From Bacillus manliponensis (GTDB lineage Bacteria > Bacillota > Bacilli > Bacillales > Bacillaceae_G), in contig NZ_JOTN01000001.1 of NCBI RefSeq assembly GCF_000712595.1, positions 171,901-235,900 of the forward strand: DNA of 64,000 bases. Direction: 5' to 3'. Below the pieces are notes generated by a model. The model saw nothing but the letters and a program-made list of their open reading frames with translations. It had not been told where the DNA came from and did not search any database. Each line of letters begins with the position of its first letter. The first letter of the stretch is position 1. The translations under genes were made by a program, and so were the position numbers. Positions 18,532 to 27,104 of the stretch are shown here, in pieces.

Positions 18532-19374
18532 TTATTTTGTGTACCAACCTAATCCTAAAGAACCTTCTCCTAAGTGCGTACCGATAACTGCACCAAAGTA
18601 GCTAATACGAATCGTAGCATGTGGGTACTTCTCTTCTAGTTCTTCTTTCCACTCAATAGCTTCTTCTTCGCGATTTGCATGAATGACAACTACTTCCATT
18701 GGCAAGCCTTTACTTGCTTGCTCATCAAAGATTTCCACAATTCGTTTTAACGCCTTCTTACGCGTACGAATTTTTTCAAATGGAATAATTACTTTATCAC
18801 GGAAGTATAAAACAGGTTTTACTTGTAATAAGCTTCCAATAAATGCTTGAGCACTATTTAAACGCCCCCCGCGCTGTAAGTGATGTAAATCATCAACAAC
18901 GAAGTATGCATCTATCGTCTTCTTCATTTCATCAAAACGAGCAATAATTTCTTCCGGGCTCTTTCCTTCACTTGCCATTTTCGCGCCTTCACGTACGTAG
19001 AAACCTTGTACTTCACAACTAATTTCAGAGTCGTATGTATATACTTTTACATCTTCAACCATTTGTCCTGCTGTTGTTGCGGTTTGGTATGTACCGCTAA
19101 TACCGCTAGAAAGGTGAATACTTACGATAGCATCGTACTCTTTCCCTAGCTCTTCAAACAATTCAACAAATTTCCCAATCGCTGGCTGAGATGTCTTTGG
19201 GAGCTCTTCTTCTTCACGTACTTTTTCATAGAACTCTCCTGGTGTAATCTCAACTTCCTCTTGATAAGACTCCGTTCCAAAAATAACATTTAATGGAATC
19301 ATATGTATATTGAGTTCTTCACGAATATGCTTTGGTATATATGCTGTACTATCTGTCACAATAGCTGTTCTCAT
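18532..19374 (-). CDS. degV: DegV family fatty-acid-binding protein
   Basis: 280 residues, the family's normal length. N-terminal MRTAIVTDSTAYIP, the SSGISGTYQTA motif (about 93-103) and RGGRLNSAQAFIG (about 167-180) line the fatty-acid binding site of DegV/FakB proteins. Such proteins present exogenous fatty acids to the FakA kinase. It lies near comFA as B. subtilis degV does, but the degSU pair is not in this window; the HxlR-type regulator and the CwlO-like gene sit between degV and comFA. Confidence 0.85.
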   Translation of the reverse strand: MRTAIVTDSTAYIPKHIREELNIHMIPLNVIFGTESYQEEVEITPGEFYEKVREEEELPKTSQPAIGKFVELFEELGKEYDAIVSIHLSSGISGTYQTATTAGQMVEDVKVYTYDSEISCEVQGFYVREGAKMASEGKSPEEIIARFDEMKKTIDAYFVVDDLHHLQRGGRLNSAQAFIGSLLQVKPVLYFRDKVIIPFEKIRTRKKALKRIVEIFDEQASKGLPMEVVVIHANREEEAIEWKEELEEKYPHATIRISYFGAVIGTHLGEGSLGLGWYTK

Positions 19375-19770
19375 TTTCGTACCTACCTTATAAAAAGTTT
19401 TATTATCTAATTGTACATGAAAATAGACAAAGGTGCATTACTTGATAAAAAAATGCCAATTTAAGATTATAATCAATATTTTAACAACTTACAACAAAAA
19501 AAGCCAAATTGTAATATAATTTCCGATATTTCGATGAAAAAAGATTTGAAACTCATAACGCCCCATTTTACAATAAAGAGTACTATTTAAATTTATGGTC
19601 TGCATTTAAAGAACATGTTACACATTGCATTGTAACGATCAAGACCTATAGCTGCCTCATTTCCTGCTTTCAAGCAAAAGAATAGAATGAGGTCAGGAGA
19701 ATTTTTCCTTGTCCGTCATTCATAATGAACACCCGGCACAAATATTTTATTCAGATAGGGGCGAATATCA
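19375..19770. other. Intergenic region degV-yvyE
   Basis: About 395 bp between divergent genes, presumably carrying both promoters. A segment near 19617-19655 (GCATTGTAACGATCA) resembles the loop of the conserved-loop repeat and may be a decayed copy. No gene seen. Confidence 0.4.
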
Positions 19771-20403
19771 TTGCTATTACAATACTTCACTGTGAAAGAA
19801 GAAGGCGAACACGAAATTGTCATTCAAAAGTCTCGCTTTATCTGTTATGCCAGTCGTGCAACAACGGAAGAAGAAGCACAAAACTTCATCCAAAAGATTA
19901 AAAAGCAACATTGGAACGCTACGCATAACTGTTCCGCTTATTTAATTGGGGAACAAGATCAAATTCAAAAAGCAAACGACGATGGTGAACCAAGCGGTAC
20001 TGCCGGTGTACCCATGTTAGAGGTACTAAAAAAACGTCATTTGAAAGATACTGTTGTTGTCGTAACACGTTACTTCGGTGGCATTAAACTTGGTGCTGGT
20101 GGTTTAATTCGCGCTTATGGGAAGTCTGTGAGTGAGGGACTCAATCACATCGGTGTTGTAGAACGTAAACTTATGCGCGTTATGCAAACTGAGATTGATT
20201 ACACGTTACTCGGAAAAGTCGAAAACGAATTACGAAATTCCATCTACACAATTAAAGATATTCACTACTTAGAAAACGTTACATTTGATACGTATGTAAA
20301 AGAAGAAGAAACTGGTGCATTTACTGAATGGATGATTGAATTAACAAATGGGAAATGTACCATTAATGAAGGTGAATTACTATACCTCGAACAAGATGTA
20401 TAA
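19771..20403 (+). CDS. yvyE: YigZ/IMPACT family protein YvyE
   Basis: 210 residues beginning at TTG, with GGGGCG 9 nt upstream. IMPACT/YigZ N-terminal domain (about 15-130) with DDGEPSGTAGVPML and VTRYFGGIKLGAGGL, the family signatures, and a C-terminal DUF1949-type ferredoxin-like domain. The biochemical role is unsettled; translation-related binding has been proposed for the family. Adjacent to the LCP-family gene, 39 bp apart, as in B. subtilis. Confidence 0.9.
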   Translation: MLLQYFTVKEEGEHEIVIQKSRFICYASRATTEEEAQNFIQKIKKQHWNATHNCSAYLIGEQDQIQKANDDGEPSGTAGVPMLEVLKKRHLKDTVVVVTRYFGGIKLGAGGLIRAYGKSVSEGLNHIGVVERKLMRVMQTEIDYTLLGKVENELRNSIYTIKDIHYLENVTFDTYVKEEETGAFTEWMIELTNGKCTINEGELLYLEQDV

Positions 20404-20442
20404 TACATTTTATTCTATCATTTCATTAAAAGGAGCTTTTTT

Positions 20443-21504
20443 ATGCAAGAACGTCAAAGTCATCTCCGAAGAAAAAAGCAAAAAAGAAGACGTAGAACCA
20501 TTCTCTTCTTTCTTGCCTTAATAATTGCTATCGGCGGTTATTATGTATATAACTCTTATTCTTCTTTAATGGGAATTTACAATGGATTTAGCCGTGAAAA
20601 ATCCGATCTTCGTAAAGAGGAAGTAAAAATTACAAGCGAACCATTTAGTTTATTAATTATGGGAATTGAAGATTACGCAACAGATGGGGACAACGGGCGA
20701 ACAGATTCCTTAATGTTTGCTACAGTGAACCCAAAAACAGAGCAAGTATCACTCATGAGTATTCCACGTGATACACGCGTTACAATTGTCGGACGTGATC
20801 AAAAAGATAAAATCAATGCTGCTCACGCTTATGGTGGAGAAAAAATGGCAATTGAAACTGTCGAAAACTTTTTACGTGTCCCTGTCGATCATTACGTAAA
20901 AATTGATTTCAAAGGATTTAAAGGTGTCGTTGATGCAGTTGGTGGTATTACAGTTAATGTTCCATTTGATTTTTGGGAACGTTCTGATGAAGACTACTAT
21001 AAGAAAATCTACTTTAAAAAAGGGGAGCAACGCTTAAATGGCGAGGAAGCTCTTGCCTATGTACGTATGCGAAAACAAGATCCAAACGGGGATTTTGGCC
21101 GTGCTGAGCGTCAGCGTCAGGTGGTTCAAGCAATTTTACACGAATTAAACTCTGCATCTACAGTCTTTAAAATTAATGACTTAGCAAAAACAATTGGAAA
21201 GAATGTAAAAACTGACATTCCAGTATCCGATGGCTTAGCATTAGCAAAAAAATTCTCTGATTTTGATGCCAACGCGATTGAAACACTGACGTTAGAGGGA
21301 GAAGATCAAAGAATAAATGGCATCTATTACTTTACTCCAGATGAAGTAAGTGTCCAAACCGCTCGTCAAAAATTTATGGAAAACTTAGGGCAAGCTGAAC
21401 CCGAAGAATCTGCCAGCTCTGAAACGACAGATGCTACAATAGAAGAAGAAAGAGATTCGGACTCTGTACGTACAACAAGTACAGAGTGGCAAATGTCTCA
21501 TTAA
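20443..21504 (+). CDS. LytR-CpsA-Psr (LCP) family wall polymer ligase
   Basis: 353 residues: basic cytoplasmic N-terminus (RRKKQKRRRRT), one membrane helix (about 20-40), and an extracellular LCP domain with IMGIEDYATDGDNGRTDSLM, SIPRDTRV and YVRMRKQDPNGDFGRAERQRQV, containing the pyrophosphate-binding arginines. LCP enzymes transfer undecaprenyl-linked glycopolymers to peptidoglycan. In this species group the likely substrate is the secondary cell wall polysaccharide. Position next to yvyE matches B. subtilis tagV (yvhJ). C-terminal tail is rich in Ser/Thr/Glu. Confidence 0.88.
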   Translation: MQERQSHLRRKKQKRRRRTILFFLALIIAIGGYYVYNSYSSLMGIYNGFSREKSDLRKEEVKITSEPFSLLIMGIEDYATDGDNGRTDSLMFATVNPKTEQVSLMSIPRDTRVTIVGRDQKDKINAAHAYGGEKMAIETVENFLRVPVDHYVKIDFKGFKGVVDAVGGITVNVPFDFWERSDEDYYKKIYFKKGEQRLNGEEALAYVRMRKQDPNGDFGRAERQRQVVQAILHELNSASTVFKINDLAKTIGKNVKTDIPVSDGLALAKKFSDFDANAIETLTLEGEDQRINGIYYFTPDEVSVQTARQKFMENLGQAEPEESASSETTDATIEEERDSDSVRTTSTEWQMSH

Positions 21505-21554
21505 TTCTTCTTCAACAAATTCACTATTTAAGAACGGAATAAAGCGTGTATAAC

Positions 21555-21595
21555 AAAAAGCTATCCCATTTGTAGTTAAAACGGGATAGCTTTTT
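21555..21595. terminator. Convergent terminator, LCP gene / mnaA
   Basis: 13-bp stem AAAAAGCTATCCC / GGGATAGCTTTTT with a 15-nt loop, A-run and T-run on either side, between converging genes. Confidence 0.85.
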
Positions 21596-21640
21596 TCTTA
21601 CATATTCAACACGAAAAATAATCGAAAGAGTATACTTTCC

Positions 21641-22759
21641 TTATTTCTCATTAAAATGATCTAAAATCGCAGCTACGATACGTTCTGATGCTTTTCCATC
21701 ACCGTACGGATTAGATGCTTGTGCCATTTTCGCATGCGCTTCTTCATTTGATAATAGTTCATCTGCTAATGAGAAGATTGTTTCTTCTTCTGTTCCTGCA
21801 AGTTTTAATGTACCTGCTTCAATACCCTCTGGACGCTCTGTTGTGTCACGAAGCACAAGTACCGGTACACCAAGTGATGGCGCTTCTTCTTGTACACCAC
21901 CAGAATCCGTTAAAATTAAATGTGCACGAGACGCAAAATTGTGGAAGTCAATTACATCTAGTGGTTCAATTAACTGGATACGATCATGATCTCCCAAAAT
22001 TTCTCCTGCAAGTTCACGAACAACTGGATTCATATGTACTGGATATACAACTTGTACATCTTCGTATTTTTCAACAAGACGCTTAATTGCACGGAACATG
22101 TTACGCATCGGCTCACCTAAGTTTTCGCGGCGGTGCGCCGTCATTAATACAAGGCGATTATTTCCAATCTTGTCTAGTACAGGATGCGTATATGTTTCTT
22201 TTACTGTTGTTTTTAAAGCATCGATTGCTGTGTTTCCTGTAATGAAAATTGCTGCTTCTTTTTTATTCTCTTGTTGTAAATTCGTCGCAGATTTTGATGT
22301 TGGTGCGAAATGAAAATCAGCTAATACACCTGTAAGTTGACGGTTCATTTCTTCTGGGTATGGAGAATATTTATCCCATGTACGAAGCCCCGCTTCCACA
22401 TGACCAATTGGAATTTGATTATAAAATGCCGCAAGACCTGCAACAAATGTCGTTGTCGTATCTCCATGTACAAGAACAATATCTGGTTTTGCTTCTTTCA
22501 TCACTTTATCTAAACCCTCTAAACTACGCGTTGTAATATCAATTAATGTTTGACGATCCTTCATAATATTCAAATCATAATTTGGTGTAATCCCAAAAAT
22601 ATCTAATACTTGATCTAACATTTGACGATGCTGTGCTGTTACCGTCACAATCGATTCAATTTGTTCTGGATGCTTTTGCAATTCCAAAACAAGTGGCGCC
22701 ATTTTAATTGCTTCTGGACGTGTTCCAAAAATCGTCATTACTTTAATACGCTCTGTCAT
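21641..22759 (-). CDS. mnaA: UDP-N-acetylglucosamine 2-epimerase
   Basis: 372 residues, the standard length of non-hydrolysing WecB/MnaA enzymes. FGTRPEAIKMAPL at the N-terminus, HVEAGLRTWDKYSPYPEE, TAHRRENLGE and DSGGVQEEAPSLGVPVLVLRDTTERPE are all present. It converts UDP-GlcNAc to UDP-ManNAc for the ManNAc-containing wall polysaccharide. It is 84 bp downstream of a broken ugd gene and close to tagO and the LCP gene, forming a wall-polysaccharide neighbourhood. Confidence 0.95.
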   Translation of the reverse strand: MTERIKVMTIFGTRPEAIKMAPLVLELQKHPEQIESIVTVTAQHRQMLDQVLDIFGITPNYDLNIMKDRQTLIDITTRSLEGLDKVMKEAKPDIVLVHGDTTTTFVAGLAAFYNQIPIGHVEAGLRTWDKYSPYPEEMNRQLTGVLADFHFAPTSKSATNLQQENKKEAAIFITGNTAIDALKTTVKETYTHPVLDKIGNNRLVLMTAHRRENLGEPMRNMFRAIKRLVEKYEDVQVVYPVHMNPVVRELAGEILGDHDRIQLIEPLDVIDFHNFASRAHLILTDSGGVQEEAPSLGVPVLVLRDTTERPEGIEAGTLKLAGTEEETIFSLADELLSNEEAHAKMAQASNPYGDGKASERIVAAILDHFNEK

Positions 22760-22843
22760 ATCATTGCCTCTTTTCTTTCATCAATAATTATTGCTCCACA
22801 CTATCATTATATAGGAGAATCCAAAACGGTAAAAGGAACCATT

Positions 22844-23569
22844 TTAAACGGTTTGTGATATCCCCCGATTACAAACTGATGCACGGCCCACAGAATAGTA
22901 ATCCACCGCATAGTTTTTCACATCCTCTATACGATAACAATTCCTTCCATCAAATAAAATAGGCTCCTTCATTAAATTTACGTACTTGTTCATCTCGTAC
23001 GTACAAATAACATCCCATTCTGTTACAATAAATGCTAATTCCGCTCCTGTAATCGCCTCATCTATACAAGTTGTATACTTAATTTGATTGAAGAAAGTCC
23101 GCTTTGCATTTCCTATTGCTTGCGGATCATATGCAACTACATGGGCACCTTGTTGAAGAAGTTCGTTAATAATAACGAGAGATGGTGCCTCCCTTATATC
23201 ATCTGTATTTGGTTTGAATGATAAGCCGAGCACTGCCACTCGTTTTCCTCTTAAATCAACTGTATCTTTCGCTTTTTCAACAAGAGCCATCTGCTGTTTA
23301 TTATTCACTTCAATCACCGCTTTTAATAATTGAAAATCATGGTGAACATTCCCTGCAATTTGAACGAGCGCTTTCGTATCTTTCGGGAAACAAGAACCTC
23401 CGTAACCAATGCCCGCATCCAAAAAACACGAGCCGATCCGATGATCCATACCAATTCCTTTCGCAACCTCTCCTATATCCGCACCTACTTTTTCACATAT
23501 ATTTGAAATTTCATTAATGAAACTAATCTTCGTTGCTATCCTCATTATATGAAAGGACAAATGAAACAA
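22844..23569 (-). pseudogene. 5'-truncated UDP-glucose 6-dehydrogenase
   Basis: About 235 residues matching only the C-terminal half of UDP-sugar dehydrogenases. It starts within the central helix (ATKISFINEISNICE), keeps the catalytic-cysteine loop GYGGSCFPKDT and the UDP-binding domain (RVAVLGLSFKPNTDDIREAPS), but the whole N-terminal NAD-binding Rossmann domain (about 200 residues) is missing. The region upstream is only 48 bp before galE's stop. The fragment cannot be an active dehydrogenase. Likely a deletion that joined the galE 3' flank to mid-ugd; a short translated fragment remains possible. Confidence 0.85.
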
Positions 23570-23590
23570 CTGTTAAAGGTTTGTAAAAAA

Positions 23591-23616
23591 AAGAAGCTGC
23601 ATATTTGCAGCTTCTT
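23591..23616 (-). terminator. Terminator after galE
   Basis: Perfect 11-bp stem AAGAAGCTGCA / TGCAGCTTCTT with a 4-nt loop and T-run on the minus strand. Confidence 0.85.
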
Positions 23617-23617
23617 T

Positions 23618-24604
23618 TTACTTGCTATAGCCGTCTGGATGTGAAATATGCCACTTCCATGCCGTTTCAATAATCTCATGTAAAGAATATTTTGCTTTCC
23701 AGCCAAGCTCATCATAAATTTTTTGTGAAGAAGCAATAAGCTGGGCTGGGTCACCAGCGCGACGCTCACCATATAAGATATTCGCTTTTTTACCCGTTAC
23801 TTCCTCGCACGCTTCAATAACTTCTTTTACAGAAAAACCTTTACCGTTCCCTAAATTGTATACTTCGTTTTCTTTCTGTTCTGTTTGCAAACTTTGAAGT
23901 GCCGCAATATGCGCTTCCGCCAAATCTGTTACGTGAATATAATCACGAATACACGTACCATCTGCTGTATCATAGTCCGTTCCGAAAATCGAAATCGCTT
24001 CGCGTTTTCCTAATAAATGTTGCAATATAATTGGAATTAAATGTGTTTCTGGATCATGATCTTCACCGATTTCCGCTGAAACATGTGCACCTGCTGCATT
24101 AAAATAACGTAGTACAACATATTTAAAGCCGTAAGCAGCATGAAAGTCTTCTAAAATGTGCTCAATCATTAACTTTGAACGACCGTATGGATTGATTGGA
24201 TTTGTTACTGTATTTTCCGTAATTATATCTGTTTCAGGAATACCATACGTTGCGGCCGTAGAAGAGAAAATGAAACGATTCACGCCATGCTCCATCATCT
24301 TTTCTAACAACGTAATCGTTGCATTCACATTATTTTTGTAATATTTCAGCGGATTTACAACAGACTCACCAACAAGACTGTTCGCTGCAAAATGCATAAC
24401 TGCATCAATTGCATATTTATTAAATACACGATCTAAATCGATTGGTTGACTTAAATCTCCAACTTCTAAAATAGCACGCTTATCAACGCTTTCACGGTGT
24501 CCCGTCGTTAAATTATCTAGCACAACAACTTTAAAGCCCTTATCTAACAATTCCTTTACGGTATGGCTGCCAATATATCCTGCACCACCAACGACTAAAA
24601 TCAT
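23618..24604 (-). CDS. galE: UDP-glucose 4-epimerase
   Basis: 328 residues, extended SDR family. Rossmann GGAGYIGSHTV at residue 6, SSTAATYG and the catalytic YGRSK (Tyr-x-x-x-Lys, about 145-149), RYFNAAGAH, and DYDTADGTCIRDYIHV. Interconverts UDP-Glc and UDP-Gal (possibly also the N-acetyl forms) for galactose use and wall polysaccharide synthesis. It sits between the ugd remnant and tagO with no Leloir genes nearby, which favours an envelope role. Confidence 0.95.
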   Translation of the reverse strand: MILVVGGAGYIGSHTVKELLDKGFKVVVLDNLTTGHRESVDKRAILEVGDLSQPIDLDRVFNKYAIDAVMHFAANSLVGESVVNPLKYYKNNVNATITLLEKMMEHGVNRFIFSSTAATYGIPETDIITENTVTNPINPYGRSKLMIEHILEDFHAAYGFKYVVLRYFNAAGAHVSAEIGEDHDPETHLIPIILQHLLGKREAISIFGTDYDTADGTCIRDYIHVTDLAEAHIAALQSLQTEQKENEVYNLGNGKGFSVKEVIEACEEVTGKKANILYGERRAGDPAQLIASSQKIYDELGWKAKYSLHEIIETAWKWHISHPDGYSK

Positions 24605-25089
24605 CTATACTCCCCCTACACTATTTATGTTATGAGCACTGCTCTCGCTGTCTCCATTGTAATATCAGTTACCATAAGTTAACACGAAACATAGTCGTTT
24701 CAGCGTGTAACACTTATAATAAAACAAACTTATTATATCATACAGCTTATAATGGGGGACGTCGCGAATTGTTCCTTGCTTATGTCTATCACACTACAGT
24801 TGTCCTCTGTTTTATAATTTCCGAAGAGAGATCAACTTCTAAAAAACGAATGACCAATAGACCTCACCGTAAAATATGTATTCCGTTCCATGTAGCAATC
24901 TTCTCGTCACCATTTACAAAAGCCCTTTCATTGTCATATATTTAATCAATTGTAAATGAACGGTAAATGAAAAAAAGATTGAATTCTACTTTTTTTGTGA
25001 TACGATATGATATGAGTCGAGAAATATAAATTGTGATTTTTTTACAATAAGAAATTTCAATACGTTAAAATATAAAAGGTGGGGTATTA
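24605..25089. other. Divergent promoter region galE / tagO
   Basis: About 485 bp. Near the tagO end TTGAAT, 16 bp, TACGAT form a possible promoter, about 85 bp from the start codon. TGTAAA-TGAAC-GGTAAA (about 24950-24966) is one base from a WalR-type repeat. No gene or structured RNA recognised. Confidence 0.4.
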
Positions 25090-26160
25090 ATGGACTCACA
25101 GATCATTTATGCAGTGCTCGCATCGTTCATTACCGTACTCGCTGTTACCCCTTTAGTCATTAAGTTAGCATTCAAAATTGGGGCTACAGATAAGCCAAAT
25201 GCACGTAAAGTGCACCAAAAAGTAATGCCTCGTCTTGGCGGACTGGCAATCTTTATTGGTGTTGTTGTTGGCTGTTTCGTGAGCGGACTATATGAACAGC
25301 GTATTTTATCAATTAGTGTCGGTGCTGTAATTATTGTTGCCATCGGTATACTAGATGATATGTACGAATTATCTGCAAAAGTTAAATTTGGTGGACAACT
25401 TATTGTTGCACTGATGATTGTGAAGAACTTACAAATCTCAGTTCTCTATATTCCAGTTTTAGGGGAAACTGAACTTGGTTGGCTATCTTATCCGATTACA
25501 GTATTTTGGATTGTCGGTATTACAAATGCAATTAATTTAATTGATGGGCTAGACGGTTTGTCCGCTGGTATTTCATCTATTGTTCTTGCAACATTAGCAT
25601 ATATGGCTGCTACAAGTGTAACAGGAGCTGGTAATGCAATTATCTTGCCACTGGCACTTATTGCGCTTGCAAGTACAATTGGATTCCTATTTTATAACTT
25701 CCATCCCGCGAAAATATTCATGGGAGATACAGGAGCTCTATTTTTAGGATACTGCATTTCTGTACTATCACTTCTTGGACTATATAAAAGCGTAACATTA
25801 TTTAGTTTTATCGTTCCAATTATTATTTTAGGTGTTCCTGTGTTTGATACGACGTTTGCAATTATAAGACGTATCGTAAATAACAAACCGATTTCAGCAC
25901 CAGATAAATCACATTTACATCATCGCTTACTGGCGATGGGATTCTCACATCGAACGACAGTACTTATCATTTATGCATTCGGTATTTTCTTTAGTGTAAA
26001 TGCGATTATTTTCTCTAGTGCAACATTATGGATGTCAATTGTTCTCTTATTCGCTCTTATCCTAATTACCGAAATTGTAGCTGAAGTAATCGGCCTTGTA
26101 CATGAGCGTTACAAACCAATTATTTCATTTTATAAAAAGGTAAAGAAACGAGAAGAATAA
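25090..26160 (+). CDS. tagO: Undecaprenyl-phosphate GlcNAc-1-phosphate transferase
   Basis: 356 residues with about ten membrane helices. MraY/WecA motifs are complete: DKPNARKVHQKVMPRLGG, DDMYELSAKVKFGGQ, NLIDGLDGLSAG, FMGDTGALFLGY and HLHHRLLAMG. It makes undecaprenyl-PP-GlcNAc, the first step of wall glycopolymer linkage-unit synthesis. RBS AAAGGTGGGG precedes the ATG by 8 nt. B. subtilis tagO lies in the same neighbourhood. Confidence 0.94.
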   Translation: MDSQIIYAVLASFITVLAVTPLVIKLAFKIGATDKPNARKVHQKVMPRLGGLAIFIGVVVGCFVSGLYEQRILSISVGAVIIVAIGILDDMYELSAKVKFGGQLIVALMIVKNLQISVLYIPVLGETELGWLSYPITVFWIVGITNAINLIDGLDGLSAGISSIVLATLAYMAATSVTGAGNAIILPLALIALASTIGFLFYNFHPAKIFMGDTGALFLGYCISVLSLLGLYKSVTLFSFIVPIIILGVPVFDTTFAIIRRIVNNKPISAPDKSHLHHRLLAMGFSHRTTVLIIYAFGIFFSVNAIIFSSATLWMSIVLLFALILITEIVAEVIGLVHERYKPIISFYKKVKKREE

Positions 26161-26193
26161 GAACAGTATTGCCTATAAGAAAAAAAAGTATAC

Positions 26194-26229
26194 AAGCGGT
26201 AACATTTCTTTTTGAAAATGTTACCGCTT
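26194..26229 (+). terminator. Terminator after tagO
   Basis: 14-bp stem AAGCGGTAACATTT / AAATGTTACCGCTT with an 8-nt loop and a following T-rich run. Confidence 0.85.
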
Positions 26230-26326
26230 TTCTTTTTCCAAAATATAATTGTTTGAGATTCCTGTAATTGGAACAGACTACAACTATAGTTACATATATC
26301 GTAAACTTGAAATTCGGGTGAACAGC

Positions 26327-27010
26327 ATGAAAAATCGGACGCTTGTAATTTTTTTCATTCTTTCTTTTTGCTTTGTTTTACATACTCCTGTATTTGCTTC
26401 GGAAAAAGTAGCCTACTTAACATTTGATGATGGTCCTAACAAGTACACACCGATGGTTTTAGACATTTTGAAGAAAAAAAATGTCCACGCCACTTTTTTT
26501 GTTATTGGTGGACGTATCGCACGTTCTCCTGAAACAATGGATCGCATCGTACGAGAGGGACATTCTATCGGCTTACATAGCATGTCGCACGATGTAAAGC
26601 GTTTATATAATGGCGACCCTTTTGCTCTCGTTGCTGAAATGGAGCAAACGCGCACCATTGTACGAGCGACGACCGGTCTAGATTCTCAGCTCGTTCGTGT
26701 TCCCTACGGAAGCATGCCTTATTTAAAAGAAGATTATCGAAATGCACTTGTGAAAGAACATTATAAAATGTGGGACTGGACAATTGACACATATGATTGG
26801 AAAAGTAACGGGAATCCTTCAAATGTTGTACAACGACTAATAAATCAAACAGATGAAGAAATAGAAGTTGTACTTATGCACGATTCTGCCGTTACAGTCA
26901 AAGCTCTTCCTCAAATTATTGACTATTTACATTCACAAGGTTATACACTCCTTCCTTACGATCCTTCCTCTCACATAAAGGTGAATTTTTGGAAAGACAA
27001 AAGATTATGA
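26327..27010 (+). CDS. Secreted polysaccharide deacetylase (CE4)
   Basis: 227 residues from the ATG at 26327; the longer open frame upstream lacks an RBS and the chosen start opens a clear signal peptide (MKNRTLVIFFILSFCFVLHT, cut after FASE). NodB homology domain with TFDDGPN (metal Asp pair), HSMSHD (metal His pair), RVPYGS and a late HDS motif. Removes acetyl groups from peptidoglycan or another wall GlcNAc polymer; the exact substrate cannot be told. Own terminator downstream. Confidence 0.88.
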   Translation: MKNRTLVIFFILSFCFVLHTPVFASEKVAYLTFDDGPNKYTPMVLDILKKKNVHATFFVIGGRIARSPETMDRIVREGHSIGLHSMSHDVKRLYNGDPFALVAEMEQTRTIVRATTGLDSQLVRVPYGSMPYLKEDYRNALVKEHYKMWDWTIDTYDWKSNGNPSNVVQRLINQTDEEIEVVLMHDSAVTVKALPQIIDYLHSQGYTLLPYDPSSHIKVNFWKDKRL

Positions 27011-27035
27011 CAGCTTTAGTACACACTAAAGCTGT
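27010..27035 (+). terminator. Terminator after the deacetylase gene
   Basis: Perfect 11-bp stem ACAGCTTTAGT / ACTAAAGCTGT with a 4-nt loop and T6. Confidence 0.85.
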
Positions 27036-27104
27036 TTTTTCTTTTCACATTCTCTATTTTTGTGTACAATTTTAACTAATGATAATCTGGCGAGGTGAAA
27101 AACG

